64,000 nt of DNA from CAVQEK01 sp964596645 (GCA_964596645.1 CAZQVB010000014.1:1-64000); one strand, 5' to 3'. Counted from the stretch's first letter, positions 1-7,255 are shown. The notes: generated by a model not told the origin, from the letters alone. A program made the numbers and translations.

Positions 1-5
1 CTAAA

Positions 6-28
6 GTTAAAAGTTCTCTACTTTTAAC
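6..28. repeat. perfect 9-bp inverted repeat at the window edge
   Basis: GTTAAAAGT (6-14) and ACTTTTAAC (20-28) are exact reverse complements around a 5-nt loop. The hairpin lies directly before the GTG start of the PIN-domain gene. It could be the end of an upstream cassette site, a regulatory hairpin, or a fold-back artefact at a contig end. The sequence alone does not decide between these. Confidence 0.5.
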
Positions 29-30
29 CT

Positions 31-393
31 GTGCAAATTTTGCAGCCTAGTACCCTGCTGTATTATCTAAAAGGACATGACGAAGTAGTCGAATTAATTT
101 CCGACAAAGATTTGACTGCTTCATTCATTACTGAACTTGAACTACTTTCCTTTCCCAAATTAACAGCAGAAACAGACAATCAAATAAAAGGCCTGCTTAA
201 TAACTGTACAATTGTAGACGTAAAACAAGAAATCAACGAAATAACAATTGAACTGAGAAGAAAGCATCGTCTAAAACTTCCAGATGCAATAATTACTGCT
301 TCAGCGTATTTCCATAAATTACCATTGATAACAGCCGACAAAGAATTCCAAAAGCTGGATGAGATGATTATAATCCTATACGAGAACGAATAA
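31..393 (+). CDS. PIN-domain protein, VapC toxin-like, possibly inactive
   Basis: A 120-residue protein with PIN-fold features: a central ELELLSF segment supplying an acidic residue, and a C-terminal block with LPDAIITASA and LITADKEF, both typical of VapC-type ribonuclease toxins. These usually start with a hydrophobic strand and an L-D-T-N motif holding the first metal-binding Asp. Here the matching place reads LQPSTLLYYLKG, so that Asp is Gln. The start is GTG at 31, because an in-frame TAA lies at 25-27. No antitoxin is seen; it would lie left of the window. Either the toxin is degenerate or the 5' end has been replaced by recombination or misassembly, so activity is doubtful. The family call rests on motifs and length only. 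Confidence 0.65.
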   Translation: MQILQPSTLLYYLKGHDEVVELISDKDLTASFITELELLSFPKLTAETDNQIKGLLNNCTIVDVKQEINEITIELRRKHRLKLPDAIITASAYFHKLPLITADKEFQKLDEMIIILYENE

Positions 394-582
394 CAATTCA
401 TATTTGCTGTCTTGACTTTAACTTGCTGTTCTAATCCAGCGGAAACCAGGAATGATCCTGAAATAAGTGAAGGACGGAAAAACCATCAAGAAAAGGACAA
501 TCCTTGGGTGACTGATGTGACTGAAGCGGCAATTCAAGCAATTCACAGATCAATTAAGAATTCGCGGAAACCTCAGGATTAG
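394..582 (+). pseudogene. remnant of a small lipoprotein gene
   Basis: The frame is open from just after the PIN gene stop to TAG at 580-582. It reads FAVLTLTCCSNPAETR near its start, which is a hydrophobic stretch followed by a Cys, as in a lipoprotein signal peptide, then a charged tail. There is no ATG; only a TTG at 412 could start it, which would leave almost no signal peptide. It is best read as the 3' part of a lipoprotein gene whose beginning has been lost. Confidence 0.35.
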
Positions 583-615
583 CGTGAAGAAAATTTCCCA
601 ACGAATCCGCATAAC

Positions 616-723
616 ATGACATTCAATCTAACAGAATCTGAAGATTTTGAAATTGTTGGGTATTCCACGTCAGCTGACCAATCCGAGATTTATCAAATTG
701 ACTGCCAACCAAAAGACGAATAA
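616..723 (+). CDS. 35-residue micro-ORF
   Basis: ATG at 616 opens a 35-codon frame of acidic composition (MTFNLTESEDFEIVGY at its start) ending at TAA 721-723. The stop overlaps the ATG of the next micro-ORF as TAATG. No family is recognised. It may be a real small cassette protein, or the start of a larger gene broken by a frameshift. Confidence 0.25.
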   Translation: MTFNLTESEDFEIVGYSTSADQSEIYQIDCQPKDE

Positions 724-803
724 TGTCAGGACTGCGTATAACAGTAGAAATAAGCATGAAAACTAAAGAACCATTGCGGGTTTACATGATTTCTGATGCA
801 TGA
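723..803 (+). CDS. 26-residue micro-ORF, coupled to the previous one
   Basis: It starts within the TAATG overlap at 723 and ends at TGA 801-803. It lies between the preceding micro-ORF and the attC-like site at 812-881. No function is recognised. The TAATG junction is the only sign of translation. Between 394 and 1073 nothing else coding could be supported. Confidence 0.2.
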   Translation: MSGLRITVEISMKTKEPLRVYMISDA

Positions 804-811
804 AATAAATT

Positions 812-881
812 AAAAAACTAGGCACAAAAACACCTATACGCAATGTCCTTCGGGACACTACGCATAGCCAACATGTTAGGC
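812..881 (+). repeat. attC-like hairpin site 1
   Basis: It begins with AAAAAACTAGGCACAA (812-827), which recurs exactly at site 3. The centre is a hairpin: CTATACGCAATGTCC pairs with GGACACTACGCATAG around TTCG, with 12 of 15 positions complementary. It ends in GTTAGGC (875-881), a perfect match to the integron R' core GTTRRRY. The left AAAAAC end could supply the pairing AAC. Confidence 0.6.
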
Positions 882-1073
882 CTCATGCTGTGTAGCGGCT
901 GACGATCAAGCGGTTGGTTTGCCTGATCTTAGATGGAAAGGAGATGCAGTACGGCCACAGTCTTGTAAAGGGAAGTTTAGTTGCGGATGAACGCTTAGTG
1001 TGCTGCTTGAAAGAGTCGTAAGTACGCGACTTCCCTGTTATCCATATTTTCCATAACTTAATACTATACAACC
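882..1073. other. non-coding spacer within a cassette
   Basis: About 190 bases lie between the GTTAGGC core and the next ATG. No reading frame here looks like a protein, and no promoter of the TTTG/TAnnTTTG type was found. It probably forms the leader of the lipoprotein cassette. Confidence 0.4.
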
Positions 1074-1628
1074 ATGAAACAATTATTCAGCTGCGGCTGC
1101 CTACTCAGCATCTGCCTCTTGTGCAGCGCCTTCACTGACCGTGAAGAAGATCCCGCTCCTGAAGAAGGCCTGCTCACGGGCCGGTGGATTCTCCAGGAAG
1201 TACACGGCGGAGGTAACTGGACCTCTACCGGCGGTTCCGGAAATAGGGGCGGAGGTTTTGCCTTCTTCTCTGTAGATTCGACCGATGCCTGGCTTGAGTT
1301 CAATCCCTACCCCGACACCCCACCCCATGCGGTAGACGGGGGCGTGCTGTACGGTGATATGATCTACGATCCCGATCCGTCAGATTTTTCTACTTATGGG
1401 AAGGTATATGATGCCGGTATAATGCCCTCCGGCCTTTATGTCCGCACGGGGGATCGCATCGTTTTCACCAATTTTTTTCGGGAAGCGGAATGGTTGATAG
1501 ACGAACTGACGGAAGAAACCTTTGTGTTGACGACGCGCTTCATTTTTGAATGGGATAAGTCCAATCGTGGCAAGACGAGCGACCGTATCACTACGGATGG
1601 ACTCTATACATTTTATTACATCCGGTGA
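1074..1628 (+). CDS. exported protein of unknown function, lipocalin-like beginning
   Basis: A 184-residue protein with an N-terminal hydrophobic signal (MKQLFSCGCLLSICLLC), then an acidic linker and LLTGRWILQEV, which resembles the G-x-W strand that opens lipocalin-like domains of small Bacteroidota secreted proteins. The rest is Gly-, Asp- and aromatic-rich with likely beta strands. A Cys follows the signal, but the residue before it is Leu, so lipidation is not assured. It is the only gene of the unit between the GTTAGGC and GTTGTGC cores. Its stop codon lies inside attC-like site 2. The molecular function is unknown. Confidence 0.6.
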   Translation: MKQLFSCGCLLSICLLCSAFTDREEDPAPEEGLLTGRWILQEVHGGGNWTSTGGSGNRGGGFAFFSVDSTDAWLEFNPYPDTPPHAVDGGVLYGDMIYDPDPSDFSTYGKVYDAGIMPSGLYVRTGDRIVFTNFFREAEWLIDELTEETFVLTTRFIFEWDKSNRGKTSDRITTDGLYTFYYIR

Positions 1629-1664
1629 GGGAATAACCGCCCCCTATCAGGGTCGTTGTGCCTA
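1627..1664 (+). repeat. attC-like hairpin site 2
   Basis: The left half holds GAGG (1627-1630) and TAAC (1634-1637). These match the reverse complement of this cassette's own first bases, GTTAGGCCTC at 875, apart from the middle bases. An inner stem pairs AACCGCCCCCT with AGGGTCGTT. The right end is GTTGTGCCTA (1655-1664). The site is short compared with typical attC sites, and it overlaps the stop codon of the preceding gene. Confidence 0.5.
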
Positions 1665-1674
1665 ATTTGAAAAG

Positions 1675-2418
1675 ATGAATAGACTACTAATCATATCGAC
1701 ATTTATCGTTTTGACTTCTTGTGTTCAATCAACAAAATCTGACAATGCAAAGCAGACTGACAAGCTAACAGAGACAGCTACTGAAATTGAGCCTGTGGGG
1801 ACAGACCAGACCGAGAAAAACGAAATACCCGAAAATGTATACTGCACCGATCTTGATTTCAATTCAGCAGAACAACAAGCAGGCTCGCTATTGGCATTTA
1901 TGGAAAAATCCATAAATTCAAGTTCAGCGAATAGAATTAGTTGGGAACAAAAGTTTTTCTGTGCCTTTCCAAACTCTTTCTAAGGAATGCAAGCTATTTT
2001 TGGCTATGACGATGAAAAAGGAGCAGCACCTCTATACGACTATCCAAAAGGAGAAAATGTAATTCAGTATTTCAGCCGGTTGGAGTCCATTCCTGACTCA
2101 ACTTACTATGACAAATTCGTTAGAATTAACATTGACGGCATATGGGAAGCTGACAATATCAGAGAAGCATTTGGTTTTGCAAATAGGCTGACAACAGATA
2201 CTGAAAACGCTTGTAAAATCCTTACAACGTTCTCTGACAAAGAAATTAAAAGTGTCTTCCGCTTCATATTTGACGGACCTCACCCAAAGAACAAATACAA
2301 CGAAAAACTTTATTGGAGACTCAAACCAGTAATTGACAGCCAAAACGAACGATTAAGTCGACTATTGACCGAATCCTATGAAAGATTAATGGCTGAAGAT
2401 GACGGACACGGACATTAA
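1675..2418 (+). pseudogene. lipoprotein gene split by an in-frame stop codon
   Basis: The first part (1675-1983) encodes a lipoprotein signal with lipobox VLTSC, a Thr/Glu-rich linker and a globular start ending FFCAFPNSF. TAA at 1981-1983 is followed in the same frame by GGA, then ATG at 1987, and the frame stays open to 2418 for 143 further codons with dense coding character (FGYDDEKGAAPLYDYPKG and onward). Reading through the stop gives one continuous protein of about 247 residues. A single base change at the stop (AAA or GAA to TAA) explains the split. Translation of the distal half from 1987 is possible but would lack an export signal. A sequencing error is the alternative. No named family is recognised. 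Confidence 0.7.
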
Positions 2419-2425
2419 AATAAGA

Positions 2426-2570
2426 AAAAAACTAGGCACAACAGTACGTAAGAGAACATTGGGCGGTCGGTGGTTACGCCAGGTTCGTTCTTCGTGTCTA
2501 ACTTTTTCACGGACGGACAGGGAAGTACTCCGAAAAGTCTTACGTTTCTTAGCTGCGAAACGTTATGTCC
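2426..2570 (+). repeat. attC-like site 3, long form
   Basis: It starts with the same AAAAAACTAGGCACAA as site 1 (2426-2441). The segment TAGGCACAAC (2433-2442) is the exact reverse complement of GTTGTGCCTA at 1655-1664, where this cassette starts. ACGTAAGA (2446-2453) pairs perfectly with TCTTACGT (2538-2545). The right core is GTTATGTCC (2562-2570). The roughly 140-base length fits the long attC forms of chromosomal integrons. Confidence 0.65.
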
Positions 2571-2640
2571 AATCTCAAAGACGCAACTAATTTAAATTGA
2601 AAACCATTATAGTTAATAATAATCTATAAAATATTAAAAA

Positions 2641-3159
2641 ATGAAAACTTTTAAAATCCTAATATTTTGTATTTCCCTATTAAGTATTTTGGGGTGTGAC
2701 AAAGAAGGGTCAGAAGAATTAAAAATTGTAGACGTTGAAAAATACGTGGAACAATTAAAAAAAGGTGAATATGAATCATTTGATTTACCAGCGTTTACAT
2801 ATACGGATATTCCTGCGTTACTTGCATATAGAAATGATACTCAAATAATAACAGACTTCCCGCATAACGGAATTTCATCACTTTGGATGCCTGAGTGTTC
2901 TTTAGGTATGTATGTGTTGTGGACAATCGAATCAATTCGTGCAGTAGCTATTGACAGTGAGTATTTGATTGGTAGATTTCCATCACAGAACCCAATTGTG
3001 CAAAAACGAGAAGAACCGTTTGATTTAGAATCAGGCAACGAAATTCAAGAAATTGTTTCAAAGGCTTATTATGAATGGTGGGAAAATAATAAACACAAGA
3101 ATTTTGATAACTTCAAAAATATTGACCCACTTTCAAAGTCAGACTACAAATGGCATTAA
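2641..3159 (+). CDS. lipoprotein of unknown function, DUF4943-like
   Basis: A 172-residue lipoprotein with a signal peptide ending in SILGCDKE (Cys about residue 19). The body contains YESFDLPAFTYTDIPALLAYRN and LGMYVLWTIESIRAV, separated by a conserved-looking acidic and aromatic region. From memory this resembles the small Bacteroidota lipoprotein family DUF4943, whose function is unknown. The DNA is much more AT-rich than that of the core genes to the right. It is the only gene between attC-like sites 3 and 4, with an A/T-rich start region and no Shine-Dalgarno, as is usual in this phylum. Confidence 0.65.
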   Translation: MKTFKILIFCISLLSILGCDKEGSEELKIVDVEKYVEQLKKGEYESFDLPAFTYTDIPALLAYRNDTQIITDFPHNGISSLWMPECSLGMYVLWTIESIRAVAIDSEYLIGRFPSQNPIVQKREEPFDLESGNEIQEIVSKAYYEWWENNKHKNFDNFKNIDPLSKSDYKWH

Positions 3160-3171
3160 AATATAAAAGCC

Positions 3172-3310
3172 AGGGCACACAAATTTTGTATAAGTAATGG
3201 CAGGGAAAGTAGTAAATGTCAATATTTGTGTCCCGCTCAAACAGCGTAGCGGCTTGACAGGTATGAAGCCCACAATCTGCCACTACTCATACAATTTACC
3301 GTTTTTGCAT
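3172..3310 (+). repeat. attC-like site 4
   Basis: A long imperfect stem: 3181-3203 (ending GTATAAGTAATGGCAG) pairs with 3277-3297 (CTGCCACTACTCATAC and onward), with mostly Watson-Crick and some G-U pairs. An inner CCGCT/AGCGG stem lies between. The left flank AGGGCACAC resembles the AGGCACAAC of site 3, and the right end is GTTTTTGC (3301). It is similar in size to site 3. Confidence 0.55.
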
Positions 3311-3334
3311 TTACAGATCAAACAAACTTTACAA

Positions 3335-3694
3335 ATGAAAAAAGCCTTAATCTTGATTTTTATGATTTTAAGTTTTGTTTCTTGTAAAAATGAAGAAATT
3401 GAGCTAACTGGACAATTAAAAGTTAATTTCTTAAGTCATTCAGGGAAGGAAATAAAGCCATTTACTTTTTATATATATCCACATGAGGCAGTTTTAATTG
3501 AAGATAGAACTAAGTGGGGAAGTAATATTATGGGAGGAAGGACTGATGCAAAAGGAGTGTTCCTTTCTGAACCATTAAATTCAGGAAACTATGTGGCTGT
3601 GTATTATAATTCTACTGACCCTTCTTCAGAATTAACAATGTCCTTTCAGATCATCGCAGGAGAAATAGTGGAATTTAAGCATTACATTGATTAA
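3335..3694 (+). CDS. small lipoprotein of unknown function
   Basis: A 119-residue protein starting at ATG 3335. A longer frame from 3197 would translate the hairpin of site 4, so it was refused. The signal peptide ends ILSFVSCKNEE, a clear lipobox. The mature part has LTGQLKVNFLSHSGKEIKPF, a GGRTDAKGVFLSEPLNSGNY stretch and a beta-rich C-terminus, like a single Ig or carboxypeptidase-regulatory-like beta sandwich that would end at the cell surface or in the periplasm. No enzyme motif is seen. It is AT-rich, as in the neighbouring cassettes. Confidence 0.6.
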   Translation: MKKALILIFMILSFVSCKNEEIELTGQLKVNFLSHSGKEIKPFTFYIYPHEAVLIEDRTKWGSNIMGGRTDAKGVFLSEPLNSGNYVAVYYNSTDPSSELTMSFQIIAGEIVEFKHYID

Positions 3695-3720
3695 AATACA
3701 ATCAACAACAGTAAAAAAGA

Positions 3721-3830
3721 GTAACGGCTGACCTTATGGAGCAGAAAATCCATTTCAATCTATTATCTTAATTTTCGGCTGATTGTTGCACGTCCCTAAA
3801 CCTAAGCTGCTCGTATTTTAAGGGTCTTTA
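3721..3830 (+). repeat. possible attC-like site 5
   Basis: Imperfect inverted repeat: CCTTATGGAGCAG (3732-3744) against CTGCTCGTATTTTAAGG (3807-3823), extended outwards by GTAA/TTAC. The core boxes are not recognisable, so cassette identity is inferred only from its position between two cassette-like genes. Confidence 0.3.
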
Positions 3831-3863
3831 CATGTAAAAAACACAGATTACGCAAAAAATATT

Positions 3864-4376
3864 ATGACAAAAATTAAGTTCACTCAGAAAGATAGTAAGG
3901 AGACAAAGAGATTAGCTGAATTAATAGTACAAATAGATCAAATAGATGCTGACTACGTCAATTCTGTTTCAGATGAGCTATTTAAACGGCAACCTTACTT
4001 TCTAAATATTTTATTGGGACATCGAGCTGATCTTTCTCTTGTAGAATTGGAAGAAATAATGAAGATATATTTTCTGGTATGGGAGTATTTTAAACTCAAT
4101 CAAAACCTTAAGACAAAGCAAGTTACTGAAGCCTATTTTAATAAGGTTCAAGATAAAAATATTCAGATGTTGAGATATGCTGCTGATGAGCCTAAAGAAA
4201 AGGACAAATTAGAAATATATTCATTTGACTTACAGAGTATAAATTCAAAATCATTATTAACGGCAATCTTTATGAGATTTAATGAGCGACCAAATCTTTT
4301 AAACTTGAATTATGAAAAAAAAGCTGCTATAATGATTGGAATAAAAAGTTTTATTGAATGCTTTGAGACGATTTGA
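3864..4376 (+). CDS. hypothetical cytoplasmic helical protein
   Basis: A 170-residue protein without a signal peptide or membrane segment. It is rich in Lys, Glu, Leu and Ile with long predicted helices. Two features stand out: LDLQ-like amphipathic stretches and the C-terminal KKAAIMIGIKSFIECF. No family is recognised. It is AT-rich and in the same orientation as the other accessory genes, and it is the last one before the branched-chain amino acid operon, which runs the other way. It could be an immunity, antitoxin or phage-defence-related cassette protein, but nothing in the sequence shows this. Confidence 0.5.
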   Translation: MTKIKFTQKDSKETKRLAELIVQIDQIDADYVNSVSDELFKRQPYFLNILLGHRADLSLVELEEIMKIYFLVWEYFKLNQNLKTKQVTEAYFNKVQDKNIQMLRYAADEPKEKDKLEIYSFDLQSINSKSLLTAIFMRFNERPNLLNLNYEKKAAIMIGIKSFIECFETI

Positions 4377-4583
4377 CATTAAGGTTAAAGACCGCATATC
4401 ACCCAATATAGCTAATAGCGGTGAAGGTAATAAATGCAGCGATTGTAGCCCGATTTATTGCGCTATCACGAAACGCGCGCCAGAGGTGTGCAAGCGGTGA
4501 GCAGCAGTCATCGATTACAGCAGGAAACAAATTAATATGCCGAAGGCACACCTCCGACTTCTGCTCTTTAGTTGAGCTACGTA
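4377..4583. repeat. structured non-coding boundary between accessory array and leuA
   Basis: It contains several inverted repeats: AATAAAT/ATTTATT (4429-4435, 4453-4459), GAGGTGTGC with GCACACCTC, and GAGCAGCAGTC with GACTTCTGCTC. The last two pairs interleave rather than nest, so both could form only as alternatives or as a pseudoknot. A GTTGAGC box (4571-4577) matches GTTRRRY six bases before the leuA stop. A terminator for the operon is not obvious. Confidence 0.35.
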
Positions 4584-6095
4584 CTACTCGGCGGATACTT
4601 TAGAAGGTATTTTATTCAGTGCATCGATGAAGGCTTCCACCGAAGCGGTAATGATGTCGGTGTTGGCGCCGAAGCCGTAGAATATCAGGCCTTCATGCTC
4701 TACCTGTATGTGCACCTTGCCCACATCATCGCTACCGCGTGTGATGGCCTGAATGAGAAATTCTTCCAGCACTACCTGCCGGTTTATAATTTTTTTCACA
4801 GCCTTAATGGCTGCATCTACCGGGCCATTGCCGGAAGAGGCGGCTTCAAATTTTTCGCCGGCTATATCGAGTTTCACCAGCGCGTTGGGGCTAAGGCCTT
4901 TGCCGGTCACGATCTGCAGGAAGTCGAGCTTGATCTTACGGCCTTGCTTGCTGAAGTCGCCCACAAGCAGTGCCAGGTCTTCATCTTTTACGTCTTTCTT
5001 TTTATCGGCCAGTTTCAGAAACTCTTCATACACCTGATCGAGCTTTTCCTTTTCCATGTCAAAACCCAACACCGCGAGCCGGTGCTTGAGGGCAGCCCGG
5101 CCACTGCGGGCTGTGAGTACGATGGATGACTCATTGATGCCCACGTCGTGCGGATCGATGATCTCATAATTTTCGCGGTTTTTCAGCACGCCGTCCTGGT
5201 GGATACCCGACGAATGCGCAAAAGCGTTGCGGCCAACTATGGCCTTGTTGGGCTGCACGGGCATGCTCATGAGTGTGCTCACCAGGCGGCTGGTCTGGTA
5301 TATCTTTTTAGCGTTGATGTTGGTGTCTACGCCTATCTCTTTGTGGCTGCGCAAAATCATGGTCACTTCTTCCAGTGAGGTGTTGCCGGCGCGCTCGCCA
5401 ATGCCATTTAGGGTCACTTCTGCCTGTCGGGCGCCGTTCATCACTCCGGCTATGGTGTTGGCGGTGGCCATGCCGAGGTCGTTGTGGCAGTGTGTGGAGA
5501 TCACGGCTTTATCGATGCCTGTCACATGCTCCATGAGGTATTTGATCTTTTCACCATAAGCTGCAGGCAGGCAATAGCCGGTGGTGTCGGGTATGTTCAC
5601 CACGGTAGCGCCGGCTTTTATCACCGCTTCTACCACCCTGGCCAGGTACGCGTTGTCTGTTCTGCCGGCGTCTTCAGCGTAAAATTCTACATCTTCCACA
5701 TGCTTTTTGGCATGCTTCACGGCGCGCACAGCCCGCTCTATGATTTCGTCTTCGGTGGAGTTGAGTTTGTATTTGATGTGGTAGTGCGATGTGCCTATGC
5801 CGGTATGGATACGGCCTCTTTTGGCATGCTTCAGGGCATCGGCGGCTACATCAATGTCTTTTTCCACGGCGCGGGTGAGGGCACAGATGGTGGGCCAGGT
5901 CACGGCTTTGGATATTTCCACCACAGAGTTGAAGTCGCCGGGGCTGGAAATGGGAAAGCCAGCTTCTATTACATCCACGCCGAGCTTCTCCAGCGCTTTG
6001 GCTATTTCTATTTTCTCTACAGTATTCAGTTGGCAGCCGGGCACCTGCTCTCCATCGCGCAGGGTGGTGTCGAAAATGTATAATCTATCCGCCAT
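4584..6095 (-). CDS. leuA: 2-isopropylmalate synthase
   Basis: Condenses 2-ketoisovalerate with acetyl-CoA, the first committed step of leucine synthesis. The 503-residue protein has the HMGL-like TIM barrel with DTTLRDGEQ (9-17), the metal-binding HCHNDLGMA near residue 200, GERAGN, and an intact C-terminal LeuA regulatory domain (about 380-503), so feedback inhibition by leucine is expected. Its length is normal for the family. It is the last gene of the ilvD-ilvB-ilvN-ilvC-leuA operon, 112 bases after ilvC. leuB, leuC and leuD are not in the window. The specific leucine-pathway role rather than citramalate synthesis is inferred from overall similarity and context. Confidence 0.93.
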   Translation of the reverse strand: MADRLYIFDTTLRDGEQVPGCQLNTVEKIEIAKALEKLGVDVIEAGFPISSPGDFNSVVEISKAVTWPTICALTRAVEKDIDVAADALKHAKRGRIHTGIGTSHYHIKYKLNSTEDEIIERAVRAVKHAKKHVEDVEFYAEDAGRTDNAYLARVVEAVIKAGATVVNIPDTTGYCLPAAYGEKIKYLMEHVTGIDKAVISTHCHNDLGMATANTIAGVMNGARQAEVTLNGIGERAGNTSLEEVTMILRSHKEIGVDTNINAKKIYQTSRLVSTLMSMPVQPNKAIVGRNAFAHSSGIHQDGVLKNRENYEIIDPHDVGINESSIVLTARSGRAALKHRLAVLGFDMEKEKLDQVYEEFLKLADKKKDVKDEDLALLVGDFSKQGRKIKLDFLQIVTGKGLSPNALVKLDIAGEKFEAASSGNGPVDAAIKAVKKIINRQVVLEEFLIQAITRGSDDVGKVHIQVEHEGLIFYGFGANTDIITASVEAFIDALNKIPSKVSAE

Positions 6096-6207
6096 AATTG
6101 TTGGGTTTATTCGATCATTTCAGCCGACGTGATGTCGGTGAAAGGCAAGTAAAGGAAAAAGAGCTATCCGCATAGTGTAGTATGCGGATAGCTGTATTTG
6201 ATTCAGA

Positions 6208-7254
6208 TCAGGAGTTTTCCGGCCTAAGCTTACGCACGGCAGCGCCGGTTTGCCACATTTCGGACTCGCGCAACTCTTTCAGTTCTTCTTCCAGCTTGGC
6301 GCGGTAGTCATCCTGGCTGTTGCTGTCGATGGATCGCTGTGCTTCTTCGCCTTTGGCTACGCTGCTGTAGAGGTCTTCAAACACCGGGGCAACGGCATCG
6401 CGAAATTTCTGCCACCAATCCAGTGCACCGCGTTGGGCGGTGGTGGAGCAATTGGCGTACATCCAATCCATGCCGTTTTCGGCCACCAGGGGCATCAGGC
6501 TTTGCGTCAGCTCTTCTACGGTTTCATTGAAAGCTTCGGAGGGTGAATGCCCGTTTTTTCGGAGGCAGTCGTACTGTGCAGCAAATATGCCTTGTACGGC
6601 GCCCATGAGTGAACCGCGTTCGCCGGTAAGGTCGCTGTACACCTCATTTTTGAATGTGGTCTCAAACAAGTAGCCACTACCCACACCTATGCCTATCGCC
6701 ATTGCTTTCTCACGCGCTTTGCCGGTGTAGTCCTGGTGTACGGCGAAGCTGCTGTTGAGGCCTTTTCCTTCCACAAAAAGGCGACGCAGGCTGGTGCCGG
6801 AGCCTTTCGGCGCTACCAGTACTACGTCTACATTGTTGGGAGGCACTATGCCTGTGCGGTCTTTGTAGGTGACGCCAAAGCCGTGTGAGAAATAGAGCGT
6901 TTTGCCATCAGTGAGGTGTTTTTGCACAGTGGGCCACATCTGTATTTGCGCAGCATCTGAGAGCAAATAGAAAATGATGGTGCCCTTGTCGAGAGCTTCC
7001 TCAATGCTGAAGAGGTCTTTGCCTTCCACCCAGCCATCGGCAATAGCCTTTTCGAACGACTTGGAAGGCTTCCTCTGCCCTACAATCACATTCAGCCCGT
7101 TGTCGCGCATGTTGAGCGCCTGGCCGGGGCCTTGTACGCCGTAGCCGATCACTGCGATGGTTTCATCTTTAAGCACTTCACGCGCTTTTTCCAAAGGGAA
7201 TTCATCCCTGGTAACGACGTTTTCTTCTACGCCTCCAAAGTTAATTTTTGCCAT
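6208..7254 (-). CDS. ilvC: ketol-acid reductoisomerase (NADP+)
   Basis: Isomerises and reduces acetolactate or acetohydroxybutyrate to the dihydroxy acids of valine and isoleucine synthesis. The Rossmann nucleotide site is GYGVQG (37-42), followed by a phosphate-loop segment GQRKPSKS with Arg, Lys and Ser that fits NADPH preference. APKGSG, a SLMGAVQG helix and a C-terminal knotted domain with ETVEELTQ follow. At 348 residues it matches Bacteroidota class I enzymes. Its ATG starts one base after the ilvN stop, so translation is probably coupled. Confidence 0.95.
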   Translation of the reverse strand: MAKINFGGVEENVVTRDEFPLEKAREVLKDETIAVIGYGVQGPGQALNMRDNGLNVIVGQRKPSKSFEKAIADGWVEGKDLFSIEEALDKGTIIFYLLSDAAQIQMWPTVQKHLTDGKTLYFSHGFGVTYKDRTGIVPPNNVDVVLVAPKGSGTSLRRLFVEGKGLNSSFAVHQDYTGKAREKAMAIGIGVGSGYLFETTFKNEVYSDLTGERGSLMGAVQGIFAAQYDCLRKNGHSPSEAFNETVEELTQSLMPLVAENGMDWMYANCSTTAQRGALDWWQKFRDAVAPVFEDLYSSVAKGEEAQRSIDSNSQDDYRAKLEEELKELRESEMWQTGAAVRKLRPENS

Positions 7255-7255
7255 T

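Noticed and set aside
883..1071. 62-codon minus-strand frame in the first spacer
   Set aside because: No start context, no domain, opposite to all genes in the region.
2399..2590. 63-codon frame over attC-like site 3
   Set aside because: It runs through the stem and core box of the site, and its Arg-rich product looks like translated non-coding DNA.
3197..3334. Upstream extension of the small lipoprotein
   Set aside because: It would translate the hairpin of site 4 and bury the signal peptide inside the protein.
1..4583. Insertion sequence or prophage as the source of the accessory region
   Set aside because: No transposase, integrase, phage structural gene or terminal repeat of an IS was found within the region.
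4421..4603. 60-codon frame at the array/leuA boundary
   Set aside because: It overlaps leuA antisense and inverted repeats and has no protein-like features.
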